Below are positions 15,693 to 23,409 of a stretch of 64,000 bases of DNA, one piece after another (the stretch's first letter is position 1; each line of letters begins with the position of its first letter). The stretch spans positions 1-64,000 of the forward strand of contig JBJMKO010000133.1 of assembly GCA_045805805.1 (NCBI GenBank). The letters run 5' to 3'. Position numbers and translations under genes: made by a program. This DNA comes from VRUE01 sp045805805. GTDB lineage: Bacteria; Actinomycetota; Thermoleophilia; Solirubrobacterales; 70-9. The notes beneath the pieces are model-generated. The model had not been told where the DNA came from and searched no databases. It was given only the letters and a program-made list of their open reading frames with translations.

Positions 15693-18691
15693 CGTTCCTC
15701 GTCCTCCTCTTCGCCCGCCGGCTCGACCGGCGCCCGGTCACGACGGCAGATCGGGGCGAAGTCGCAGAAGGGCGGGCAGATGCCGTGGTCGCGCAGGCCC
15801 TTGCGGGGGCCGGGGTCGCGATCGATCCCCCCTGTCCGCATCCGGGCGACGATCTCGCCGGCACGGCCACGGGCATCGGCAAGCAGCTCCTCGAGCTCCT
15901 CGCCGTCCACCTTGTCGGTCCTGAAGAGCCCGTATCCGGCGAGGTCGGCCGCGGCGTCTTCGCGCACGAACCCCCGCGGCCTGCGCTCGGAGGTGGCGCG
16001 CAACGGGTGGTAGAGGCCGCCGACGGCTTCCGCTTCCCAGAGCTCGGCGACGGCGAGCAGGTAGAGCTGCAGCTGCAACTTCGCCTCCTCCTCGAGCTTT
16101 TCCCGGGGCGAGACCCTGCTCGAGAGCTTGTAGTCGAGGACGAGCGCCCGCCCGTCGGGCGCTCGGTCGACTCGGTCGATCGCCCCGTGCAGGCGCCAGC
16201 CGTCGATCTCGAGCGCCGGCTGTGGGGATTTCTCGGACTCGGAGAAGCCTGCCTCCAGCAACCAGGGCTCGAAGCCACCGGTCTCCCGGTCTGCCTCCTC
16301 GGCGAGGAAGCGGGCGAGCAATCCCTCGATCCGGGCAAGCATGGCCCGCTCTGCCGGGTGCTCGCCAAGCCCTTTGGCTGCCGCGATCTCGCCGACCAGC
16401 TCGCCGCTGCGGGCGATCCAGGCGTCCACGGAGCCGGGTCGCGGGAGCGCATCGCCACCCGGCCGCTCCTCGTAGAGCGCGCAGAGGGCGGTGTGCACGA
16501 TCCCCCCCTGGACGAGTGGGTCCGGGGGAGGGTCGAGCGGCTGTGGAGAGAGCTCGTGTGAGACGAACCAGCGGTAGGAGCAGACGTCGAAGCCCTCCAG
16601 GGTGGTGCCGCCGTAGGCGCCGACATCGCCCAGCGTCGCGATCACGGATGGGTTCGAGAGCGGTCCTGGGGCCCGCGTCGCCGCCTCCGCACCGCGGGCG
16701 GTTGCCAGACGAGCCCCGATGCGGCCGGCAATCGCCTCTCCGGCGCCGGAGACTTCGAGCAGCCGCTGCTGGTCGGCGCCCGGCCCCCAGGCAGCGATCG
16801 CCCGCGCCAGCTCGGTCTCCGAAGGAGCGTCGCCGACGCGGTGGACGACGTCGGCGAGGGCGCGGCCGCGGATTTCCCCCTCGTTCGAATCGAGCAGGTG
16901 CCTGACGTCGTCGAGGAAGGGAGACGGCGCTTCGGCGACGCCGTTCTCGTCGCTGTCGCGGTGGGAGAGGAAGAGGCGTTGCCTCGGCAGCGCCAGACAG
17001 GCATGGAACAGGTATCGCTCCTCGGCCTCGTTGTCGTGGCGCGGCTGCAGGCCCAGCGATTTGCGCTGGCGCTCGGAGAGGAACGGGTCGAGGTGCCCGG
17101 CGCCGCGCGGGAACTCCCCATCCTGCAAGGAGGCGACAAAGACGTTGTCGAAGCGGGCGGCGCGCACCCGGCGAGGGTCGGCGATCCTGACTCGATCTTC
17201 GACCGGACCGCTCCAGACGCGCACCGAGATCGCAGCGAGCGCCCCTGCGATGGATTCGGGGAGCGGCGCCAGCCCGTCGAGCTCGGCACGCTCGCCCATC
17301 GCCGTGGCGATCGCCCCGGCGGCGCGCATCTCGAGCTCTGAGCCCACGCGGGCGCCCATCGCCGTGGCGAGCGTTGCCACCTCAGCCGCCAGGTCCCGCG
17401 GGCGGCCTGCCGCCTCGCGGATCCGGGCGACGTCCGCCGGCGGCTCCCCGTAGCGCTCCTCCCAGAGCGACAGCGCCGCCGCGGCTGTCTGGACCCGATC
17501 GCGGCGGAGCTCGCGCTCGAACCAGTCGACCCGTCCCGGCGAGGTGCCGGAGGGGCCGCGCAGGCAGCGCAGCAGGTCCGACACCCGGCCGGTCCCCAGC
17601 ACCGCTTCCAGCAAGGCCCCCAGGGAGCCGCCGACAGCGGTGCTCGCGACCGGAATCTCCGCCTCGAGCGCCGTCGGCACCCCATAGGACTCCAGGACAG
17701 AGGCCAGGAGCGGGCCGCGCCGGGCGGGGTCGCGCACGACGATCGCGATCTCCTCCGGGGCGGTCCCGCCGGCCAGCAGGCGCGCCACCTCGACCGCGAT
17801 CGCCTCGGCCTCTCCGCGGGCGCCGGCCGAGCGCAGGAAGACGAGACTCTCGTCGAGCGGCCGGCGCCGCGACTCGGGCGCGCCGAAGCCCCGCTCGAGG
17901 TGGAAGAGAAGTGGCGAGCTCGTGTTGGCGGGGTCTGCCGGAGCCTCCTCGACCGAGTCGATCCCGATCTCCCCGAGGGCCTCCAGCAGTGGCGCGTTTC
18001 TGGCCGCGAGCGCAGTGTGTCCCTGCTCGTAGGGCAACGCGACCGTCACGTCGGTGTGCGGCGCGAGCGCCCGGATCAGGTCCAGCTGGTTGTGCGTCAG
18101 GTCATCGAGGCCGTAGAGGAACACCGGCCGTCGCCAGAACCCGCTCCCGGCTTCCAGCAGGCCGATCGCCTCGCGTGCGATGCCGTGGGCGTCGACCATC
18201 CCGAGTCGGTCGCGCAGCCGCGCGTAGCCGGCGAACAGGGTCGCGATGTCACCGAGGTAGGCCGAGCCCTCGAGGGTCCCGGCCGACGCTTCGACGCTCG
18301 CCGGATCGAGTCCCGCCCCCTGCAGCTCGTCGAGCAGGTGCTCCAGGGCGAGCGGAAAGCCGGGCTGGAGGGCGGAGCCGCGTAGCGGCCCGATGTCCAC
18401 CCGTCGCTCGGCCACCGCCGCCGCGACCGCGCCGAGGCGCTGTGCGGGGGTGAGGAGGGCGCCGGGGGGCGCCCCCCCGGCCGCGGCCACCGTGGCGAAG
18501 AGGCCGCCGAAGGTCATCACGTCCGCGCCGAGGATCGCGCCGTCCGCGCAGAGCTCGCGCTCGAAGGCGTAGACGTCGTCGAGGGTGGGGACGACGAGGA
18601 CCGGATCGCAGTCGAGGGCGGCGATCAGGCCGCGCCTGATGCGGCCCGCCCGCCCTGAGTTCGGGGGCCCGTGGATCAGCTTCAACGGCAC
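15689..18691 (-). CDS. addB: AddB-like helicase/nuclease subunit
   Basis: 1,000 residues from GTG 18691. N-terminal P-loop-like HGPPNSGRAGRIRRGL; central region LRSAGARGEAEAIAVEVARLLAGGTAPEEIAIVVRDPARR typical of AddB; FVASLQDGEFPR motif; C-terminal RecB-family nuclease with ALVLDYK and LQLQLYLLA. An AddB-type Fe-S cluster is supported by DVCSYRW before the nuclease and CPPFC-x5-C at the very end. Family members contribute a second nuclease and Chi recognition. A TAGGCT box 6 nt before the GTG suggests a leaderless addB-addA transcript. It runs against xseAB, so four exonuclease genes are grouped here. Confidence 0.87.
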   Translation of the reverse strand: MPLKLIHGPPNSGRAGRIRRGLIAALDCDPVLVVPTLDDVYAFERELCADGAILGADVMTFGGLFATVAAAGGAPPGALLTPAQRLGAVAAAVAERRVDIGPLRGSALQPGFPLALEHLLDELQGAGLDPASVEASAGTLEGSAYLGDIATLFAGYARLRDRLGMVDAHGIAREAIGLLEAGSGFWRRPVFLYGLDDLTHNQLDLIRALAPHTDVTVALPYEQGHTALAARNAPLLEALGEIGIDSVEEAPADPANTSSPLLFHLERGFGAPESRRRPLDESLVFLRSAGARGEAEAIAVEVARLLAGGTAPEEIAIVVRDPARRGPLLASVLESYGVPTALEAEIPVASTAVGGSLGALLEAVLGTGRVSDLLRCLRGPSGTSPGRVDWFERELRRDRVQTAAAALSLWEERYGEPPADVARIREAAGRPRDLAAEVATLATAMGARVGSELEMRAAGAIATAMGERAELDGLAPLPESIAGALAAISVRVWSGPVEDRVRIADPRRVRAARFDNVFVASLQDGEFPRGAGHLDPFLSERQRKSLGLQPRHDNEAEERYLFHACLALPRQRLFLSHRDSDENGVAEAPSPFLDDVRHLLDSNEGEIRGRALADVVHRVGDAPSETELARAIAAWGPGADQQRLLEVSGAGEAIAGRIGARLATARGAEAATRAPGPLSNPSVIATLGDVGAYGGTTLEGFDVCSYRWFVSHELSPQPLDPPPDPLVQGGIVHTALCALYEERPGGDALPRPGSVDAWIARSGELVGEIAAAKGLGEHPAERAMLARIEGLLARFLAEEADRETGGFEPWLLEAGFSESEKSPQPALEIDGWRLHGAIDRVDRAPDGRALVLDYKLSSRVSPREKLEEEAKLQLQLYLLAVAELWEAEAVGGLYHPLRATSERRPRGFVREDAAADLAGYGLFRTDKVDGEELEELLADARGRAGEIVARMRTGGIDRDPGPRKGLRDHGICPPFCDFAPICRRDRAPVEPAGEEEDEER

Positions 18692-18789
18692 TCCTCAAGC
18701 CTATGTCCGTCCCCGGCGTCCGGCCGTCGCAAACTGCGGCATCTCAGCGCCGATTTGGCGTCTACCGCCCTCTCTAGATTGCATCGCAG

Positions 18790-19245
18790 ATGGCTCTCTG
18801 CTTCGTAGACCCAGCCGACGCGATCCGCGCGATCGCAGACTCGATCGGCCGCGAGGCCCGTCGGCAGCTGCTCGGCGAGGCTGTCCGCGCCTGGGTCGAC
18901 GAGATCCCCGACGACGAGCTCGAGACCCACTACGCCAAGGCGCTCTCCGAGCTCGACGAGCACGACCTCTCGATGCTCGCCGCCTGGCACGGCTCGCTCG
19001 AGTTCGGCCAGCCCGTCCCCAACCGCGACTTCCTCATGGGCGCCTTCGGCGCCCTCGGCGAGAACCGCCGCGAGGCCCTCAAGCTGGCCGCCGGCTTCCG
19101 TGGCGAGGAGGCGGTAGACGCTGGAGTAACGGAGGAGGATGCCCTCGAACTGGTCCTCAGCCTCCTCTCCCCGCCCCGCCAGATGGAGCTGGCCCTCGAG
19201 GCCGTCGAGCTCTACATCTGGGATCGCGCCGGCTCGGACAACTAG
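18790..19245 (+). CDS. Conserved hypothetical protein, all-alpha
   Basis: 151 residues, acidic and helical (AIRAIADSIGREARRQLLGEAVRAWVDEIPDDELETHYAKALSELDEHDLSMLAAWHGSLEFGQPVPNRDFLMGAFGALGENRREALKLAAG). No signal peptide, membrane segment or metal-binding motif. I do not recognise it. ATG 18790 follows a TAGATT box by 9 nt. It is divergent from addB by about 100 nt and could share its control region. Confidence 0.75.
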   Translation: MALCFVDPADAIRAIADSIGREARRQLLGEAVRAWVDEIPDDELETHYAKALSELDEHDLSMLAAWHGSLEFGQPVPNRDFLMGAFGALGENRREALKLAAGFRGEEAVDAGVTEEDALELVLSLLSPPRQMELALEAVELYIWDRAGSDN

Positions 19246-19604
19246 CAGGGGCGGCGATCAACCCTCCCGCGGCCTGGGCCGGGGAGAGGGTCCAGGCACG
19301 TCCTGGTGAAAGACACCTGCATTTGCGAGTCGGCCTTCATCGCGAATACCTTGCAAAGGCGGAGTGCTTCCTATAATTTGTCCAAAATTTGGCCAGGCGG
19401 CAAATTGGGAGAAATAAGTTTTTGGGCGGGGGCGACGGGTTGGCTCCCTTTCAGCTCGGGCCCTCCGAAGGCGAACCATCCCAGGACGCGGTGCCGCGAA
19501 AGGAGAGGTGAATTGCGCTGCGAACAGGTGGGCCTCTCTCGTCTCGTCCGTTGATGTAGGGCGCACTCGCCGCCCAGGCGACCGAAGGAGAGGGAGATGA
19601 TGCA
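19246..19604. other. Non-coding stretch with an AT-rich promoter patch
   Basis: 359 nt between two plus-strand genes. Most of it holds nothing I can support as a gene. The AT-rich patch at 19351-19410 contains a promoter-like TTGCAA-TATAAT pair and a palindrome, described separately. A 31-codon frame starting at GTG 19513 has a weak SD but no other support. Confidence 0.6.
19351..19397 (+). promoter_or_regulatory. Sigma-70-like promoter with adjoining palindrome
   Basis: TTGCAA (19351-19356) and TATAAT (19372-19377) with 15 nt between, the most consensus-like promoter in the window. Immediately downstream, at about 19379-19395, is an 8+1+8 dyad, TGtCCAAA-A-TTTGGcCA (one mismatched pair), in operator position over the start site. 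It would drive the 19605 gene with a leader of about 220 nt. Confidence 0.5.
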
Positions 19605-20177
19605 GTGACTGCTGAGAGGACGGGTTCTCTCCTGACTCCCAAGCGGCCCGGCGGCTTCGTGCCGCCTTCGATCCAGCCTGGAAACGAGGTCAACAACAAC
19701 ATCATCGAGGTGCTGGTCACAGTCGCGTCATTCCTGCACCCGGACGCCGAAACAGTCGATGCGCTGAGCCCCCAGGAACGAGCGAGGTGGGTCAAGTTTC
19801 AAGACGCGGTCGTCAAGGGCCACTACAGCATTACCGACTTGATGAAGCTGCTGAAAGTGGTGGTCCGCGAGCAGCACGAGGCCGACCTCGGTGACAAGAA
19901 ACAGCAACGGCGAGAACGGCGCGAGCTCTTCAATCAGCGACTGTCCGAACTCAAAACGAACTATGGCGAGTCCAAGGACGAACGCAAGCGGGTTTTGGAC
20001 CTGATCACCCTTTGCGTTTTCGCCCTGGTCCTATGCGCGTTCCTGACGGCCGTTTTCGCCCAGTCCTGGGTCTTGCCCGGCGCGGGGGCTTGTACTGCTC
20101 TGGTGGCTGTCATCGCCGTTCTCACGCGACTCCGCGCCCAGATCACCGAGGGCGATCCGTCCCATGGGTTGCCCTAG
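19605..20177 (+). CDS. Hypothetical membrane protein with two C-terminal helices
   Basis: 190 residues from GTG 19605, preceded by a purine-rich SD region (GAAGGAGAGGGAGATGATGCA). A soluble N-terminal part (NNNIIEVLVTVASFLHPDAETVDALSPQERARWVKFQDAVVKGHYSITDLMKLLKVV) and a charged coiled-coil stretch (KKQQRRERRELFNQRLSEL) precede a membrane hairpin (LITLCVFALVLCAFLTAVFA, GAGACTALVAVIAVLTRL). Codon use is less GC-biased than its neighbours and it has its own consensus-like promoter, so it may be acquired. No family recognised. Confidence 0.65.
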   Translation: MTAERTGSLLTPKRPGGFVPPSIQPGNEVNNNIIEVLVTVASFLHPDAETVDALSPQERARWVKFQDAVVKGHYSITDLMKLLKVVVREQHEADLGDKKQQRRERRELFNQRLSELKTNYGESKDERKRVLDLITLCVFALVLCAFLTAVFAQSWVLPGAGACTALVAVIAVLTRLRAQITEGDPSHGLP

Positions 20178-20241
20178 ATCTCCGTCTCGGCGTCTCGTTT
20201 GGCACGCAACTCTTGCCTCTGTGCCCGTTTGAATAGGGGCT

Positions 20242-20573
20242 ATGGATCGAGCCGAGACCGCATTCCACGTCGATGGCGACGCCTGCGCCGCATGGACTCC
20301 CGCTGGCGCAACCGCGTCTCCTCGCGCTGGCTCCTCAGCCGTCCCTTCCGGCCGGGTCGCCACGCCGCCGGCCTGCACTGCCCTTGGCTCGTCTGCGTCG
20401 GAGAGGCCGACCGGGTCGCGAAGCCGGGCCGGGCGATCGCCGCGGCAAAGCGAGCGCCGCTGGGAGAGCTGCGCACCTATCCGGGCGTCGACCACCTCGA
20501 CATCTACGACGGGCCACAGCACGAGGCCGTCGTCGCCGACCAGCTCGACTTCCTTCGCCGGCACCTGCTCTAG
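20242..20573 (+). pseudogene. Internally deleted alpha/beta hydrolase remnant
   Basis: The last 93 or so codons (about 20292-20573) read as the C-terminus of an alpha/beta hydrolase: HCPWLVCVGEADRVAKPGRAIAAAKRAPLGELRTYPGVDHLDIYDG, with the Asp (GEAD) and His (VDHLD) of the triad, then a DQLDFLRRHLL ending. The nucleophile elbow and the rest are missing. Just before it, in a different frame from ATG 20242, lies a hydrolase-like N-terminus (RAETAFHVDGDACAAW). The simplest reading is one gene that lost its middle, about 180 residues, with a frame change at the junction near 20290. Confidence 0.6.
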
Positions 20574-20578
20574 GAGGT

Positions 20579-20624
20579 TCGTTGAAGACTTACAGGGGCC
20601 ATAGGCCCGGTAATCCTTCAACGA
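20579..20624. terminator. Bidirectional hairpin terminator between convergent genes
   Basis: Arms TCGTTGAAG (20579-20587) and CTTCAACGA (20616-20624) enclose an inner GGGCC-ATA-GGCCC stem (20596-20608). It lies between the plus-strand hydrolase remnant and the minus-strand HAD gene. Its minus-strand sequence resembles the hairpin at 41037-41071. Confidence 0.6.
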
Positions 20625-20625
20625 G

Positions 20626-21258
20626 CTAGCCGAGCGCCGCTCGGATCTCCGGGATCGCCTGCTCGTTGTCTTGGAAGTGGACCGCCTGTAGGCCCGCCTT
20701 GCGGGCGCCTTCGCAGTTGACCAGGACGTCGTCGACGAGGAGGCAGGCCTCAGCGGGCCGGGAGATTCGCTCCAGGGTCAGCTCGTAGATCTTCGATTCG
20801 GGCTTGCGGCAGCCAACGAAGCCGGAGTCGACGACGGTCTCGAAGATCTCGTCGACGGGGAGCATCGCGCGCCAGAGTGGCTCCCACTCGCGCACGTTGT
20901 TGGTCAGCATCGCCATCTGGTAGCCCTCGGCCTTCAGCTCGCGCATCAGCTCGATCATCGCCGGGTTCGGCTCGAGCGCCTCGAAGTAGATCTCTTTGAA
21001 GCGGTGCATCTCGGGCCGGTGGCCGAGCAGTGGCTCGAGGGCGTCGGTGAGCGTTTCGAGGAAGGCGACCTCGGTGATCTCGCCACGCTCCATCTCAAAG
21101 AGCGGGTTCTCGCCATTGGCCTCGGCGGCGGCCTGCATCGCCTTGCCGAGGGTTTCGGTGGTGATTCCGGTCTGATCCTGAAAGGCCATGAACGACTGGA
21201 TCAGCGGTGTCGTAAGCACGCCGCCGAAATCGGAGATCACCGCCTTGATCTCAGCCAT
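20626..21258 (-). CDS. HAD-family hydrolase (subfamily IA)
   Basis: 210 residues from ATG 21258. Motif I is DFGGVLTT with Gly where the canonical second Asp would be, as in several HAD-IA/epoxide-hydrolase-like members; motif II MLTNN; motif III Lys in GCRKPESKIYELTLERI; motif IV LLVDDVLVNCEGARKAGLQAVHF. The cap region is helical (about 20-90). A phosphatase or dehalogenase-type role is possible; the substrate is not predictable. The start overlaps the stop of the upstream minus-strand gene by 8 nt, so they are co-transcribed. Confidence 0.88.
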   Translation of the reverse strand: MAEIKAVISDFGGVLTTPLIQSFMAFQDQTGITTETLGKAMQAAAEANGENPLFEMERGEITEVAFLETLTDALEPLLGHRPEMHRFKEIYFEALEPNPAMIELMRELKAEGYQMAMLTNNVREWEPLWRAMLPVDEIFETVVDSGFVGCRKPESKIYELTLERISRPAEACLLVDDVLVNCEGARKAGLQAVHFQDNEQAIPEIRAALG

Positions 21259-21643
21259 CGCGCCGCACCACCTCATAGTGGCCGAGCCCCTCGCGGCCCT
21301 CGACCGACCAGCGGAAGAAGGCGATGTCCGCGTGCAGGCCGGGGTGGCGAACCGAGCTGGCGCTGATCAGCGTGCCGGCGCCGCGCAGCGGCTGGCCCTC
21401 CTCGCCGTCGACCCAGAGCTCCAATGTGGCGCGTCGTTGCACCCCGTCTGGCCCGTACTCGGTCGAGAGCAGGGCCTCGGAGACATCCACCGGCGCGCCG
21501 TCGGCGCTGCAGAGCACCGCTGCCGTCATCTCCTCTCCGTGGCCTTCGGCTTCCTCGGGTCGGAGGGCAGACAGCGCCAACAGTCCCCCATCGGTGAAGG
21601 CGATCCCGATCGACCGCCGCACTATTTGTTCGTCGCCGCCCAT
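21251..21643 (-). CDS. Conserved hypothetical protein
   Basis: 130 residues, cytoplasmic, mostly predicted beta strands (IGIAFTDGGLLALSALRPEE, AAVLCSADGAPVDVSEALLSTEYGPDGVQRRATLELWVDGEEG, FFRWSVEGREGLGHYEVVRR). No known motif recognised. It is upstream of and overlaps the HAD hydrolase gene, so the two probably act together. A TAGGCT box lies 11 nt before ATG 21643. Divergent from the DUF59 gene. Confidence 0.72.
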   Translation of the reverse strand: MGGDEQIVRRSIGIAFTDGGLLALSALRPEEAEGHGEEMTAAVLCSADGAPVDVSEALLSTEYGPDGVQRRATLELWVDGEEGQPLRGAGTLISASSVRHPGLHADIAFFRWSVEGREGLGHYEVVRRDG

Positions 21644-21678
21644 TGCGATCCGCGAGCCTAGCCGAGTACCATGGGCCG

Positions 21679-21996
21679 ATGCCCGACAACGACACCGCGG
21701 TGCTCACGGAAGACGACGTCATCGAGGCCCTCGAGGAGGTAATCGACCCCGAGCTGGGACTCGACTTCGTCTCCCTCGGCCTCGTCTACGACGTGGAGAT
21801 CGAGAAGGAAGAGGTCTTCGTCACCTTCACGCTGACAACCCCGGCCTGCCCGATCGGCCCCCAGGTCTCCGAGCAGATGAAGGAGTTCGTAGGCGACCTC
21901 CCCGGAGTCTCGGCCGTCCACCCAAAGATGATCTTCGACCCCCCCTGGAGCCCAGAGATGATGACCGAGGACGCCAAGTTCGCACTTGGGTTCTAG
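21679..21996 (+). CDS. MIP18/DUF59-family Fe-S assembly protein
   Basis: 105 residues with the DUF59 signature: ALEEVIDPELGLDFVSLGLVYDVEIEKEEVFVTFTLTTPACPIGPQVSEQMKEF and VHPKMIFDPPWSPEMMTEDAKFALGF, including the conserved Cys in TPACPIG. Relatives (SufT, PaaD, eukaryotic MIP18) help mature Fe-S proteins, which fits the SUF genes elsewhere in the window, though this gene is 7 kb away and monocistronic. TACCAT lies 6 nt before ATG 21679. Confidence 0.9.
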   Translation: MPDNDTAVLTEDDVIEALEEVIDPELGLDFVSLGLVYDVEIEKEEVFVTFTLTTPACPIGPQVSEQMKEFVGDLPGVSAVHPKMIFDPPWSPEMMTEDAKFALGF

Positions 21997-22035
21997 GCGC
22001 GGTTCGCGGGCCTAGATAAGTTCGGCGGGGCGAAT

Positions 22036-22896
22036 TCAGATTTGCCGGACGGCGCGCGAGCGTAGGTGCCATTCAACGTACTTCTCGGGGTGGTGCCGTC
22101 GCCAGCAGCGCCTTCCCTTGCCTTGCTTGGGCCTGCACACGTAGCCACTTGGGGCGGCTCCGGAGAGGTGGGCCATTGTTGCCAGGTTGGTCGCTTTGCG
22201 ACACCCTATGCGCCGGAAGATGAACGCATAGCGAGTGCTGCCGATCTTCAATGAGCGGCAGTTTGCGCTGACCGCCAGTGCCAGAGGTGTTGTTGGAGGA
22301 TTCAGATTGGTGGCAGGCGGATTGGCAGTACGGATCATCTGTTCCGCTTCTTCAAACGATTCGGCACCGATCACGACCAGGAACAGCGCTCCGCTCGAGC
22401 CCTGGGAGAGCAATTTCCAGAGTCCTTCCTCTTCTTCGGGGTTAAACGTCTTTTTGGCTTCGTAGTAGGCACTCAGGATCTGGCCTTTGCACCCTTCGAG
22501 CGCGAAGCTGAGCGGCCCGCTTTCGGCCACGCCGTTGCCGGACCTCTCACCGCTGTCCAGAAGCAGTTGCGATTCCGGAGTGCTCGGCACACAGCGCTGA
22601 GTGGGGCTCGAGTAGAGGCTTGCTCGCAGCTCCCAGGTGCAGGTTTTCTCCGCCGGTTGGGTTCCGCATTCTTCGTAGCGATAGGAGAGATTCTGAAATG
22701 AGCCCAGACTGAAGGCAGAGTTGACAGCCAAGCCAGTCAGGCTGCCGCCGTTGAAGGTCACGTCGGTGACGTCTGCGAATGCCGTTGCGGGCACTGTCAT
22801 CGCTGCGACCACCAGTGCTGTCACCGCCGCCTTGAGCCACCAAAGTCGCATTCGCAAGAAAGCATATGCGGAGGGGAGCTGACCCTCAGGGCTCAT
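22036..22896 (-). CDS. Secreted hypothetical protein
   Basis: 286 residues from ATG 22896, overlapping the fxsA stop by 4 nt; a second Met (about residue 16, MRLWWLK) gives a more typical signal peptide (KAAVTALVVAAMTVPATAFA, cleavage after AFA). The mature part has many Cys (YEECGTQPAEKTCTWELR, RCVPSTP, LEGCKGQ, SANCR, RIGCRK, GYVCRPKQGKGRRCWRRHH), suggesting disulfides in an extracellular protein. Lower GC than flanking genes. No family recognised. Confidence 0.72.
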   Translation of the reverse strand: MSPEGQLPSAYAFLRMRLWWLKAAVTALVVAAMTVPATAFADVTDVTFNGGSLTGLAVNSAFSLGSFQNLSYRYEECGTQPAEKTCTWELRASLYSSPTQRCVPSTPESQLLLDSGERSGNGVAESGPLSFALEGCKGQILSAYYEAKKTFNPEEEEGLWKLLSQGSSGALFLVVIGAESFEEAEQMIRTANPPATNLNPPTTPLALAVSANCRSLKIGSTRYAFIFRRIGCRKATNLATMAHLSGAAPSGYVCRPKQGKGRRCWRRHHPEKYVEWHLRSRAVRQI

Positions 22897-23378
22897 CCGT
22901 CGGGCTTCGTCAGATGAGGGTCCTCCGCGTCGACCTCCTCAGCCGTTGCGTCGAAGTCGTAGTGGCGGCTGGGGGTCGCCGACCTGGCTGACCCAGCGGA
23001 CCCCGGCATCCCGACGATCACGAACCGCCTGCCGACGTAGCCTCGCATCAGGCGTCTGACGATCGCGCGGGTCGGCGGGATCAGGAAGATTAGGCCGACG
23101 ATGTCGGTGAGGAAGCCGGGAGTGAGGAGGAGGGTGCCGCCGATCGCTATCAGCAGGCCGTCGGCTACCTCGCGGCCGGGGAAGCGGCGCTCGGTGAGGG
23201 CTGCGTTGAAGCGCCGCCAGGCGCCGCGGCCCTGGTGGCGCAGCAGTAGCGAGCCAAGCAGGGCGTCGGCGAGGAGCAGCGCGATCGTGGGCCATACCCC
23301 GATCAGCGAGCCGATCTGGATGATCACGTACAGCTCGACGATCGGGACGACGATGAAGAGGGCTACGAGGATGGCCAC
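22893..23378 (-). CDS. fxsA: FxsA family membrane protein
   Basis: 161 residues from GTG 23378. Family pattern is complete: VALFIVVPIVELYVIIQIGSLIGVWPTIALLLADALLGSLLLRHQGRGAWRRF, then ADGLLIAIGGTLLLTPGFLTDIVGLIFLIPPTRAIVRR. Three to four membrane segments with a cytoplasmic acidic tail. In E. coli FxsA eases exclusion of phage T7 by the F plasmid; its normal role is unknown. TAGGCT sits 6 nt before the GTG. Confidence 0.92.
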   Translation of the reverse strand: MAILVALFIVVPIVELYVIIQIGSLIGVWPTIALLLADALLGSLLLRHQGRGAWRRFNAALTERRFPGREVADGLLIAIGGTLLLTPGFLTDIVGLIFLIPPTRAIVRRLMRGYVGRRFVIVGMPGSAGSARSATPSRHYDFDATAEEVDAEDPHLTKPDG

Positions 23379-23409
23379 CGATGAAGCCTAGCCGGCCCCG
23401 GACGTCGAC

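Noticed and set aside
12451..16626. Very long minus-strand frame overlapping addA and addB
   Set aside because: Shifted frame of two well-supported genes; protein is Arg/Pro/Ala repeats without motifs.
19513..19599. 31-codon upstream ORF before the 19605 gene
   Set aside because: SD is too close to the GTG and codon use is random; not enough to call.
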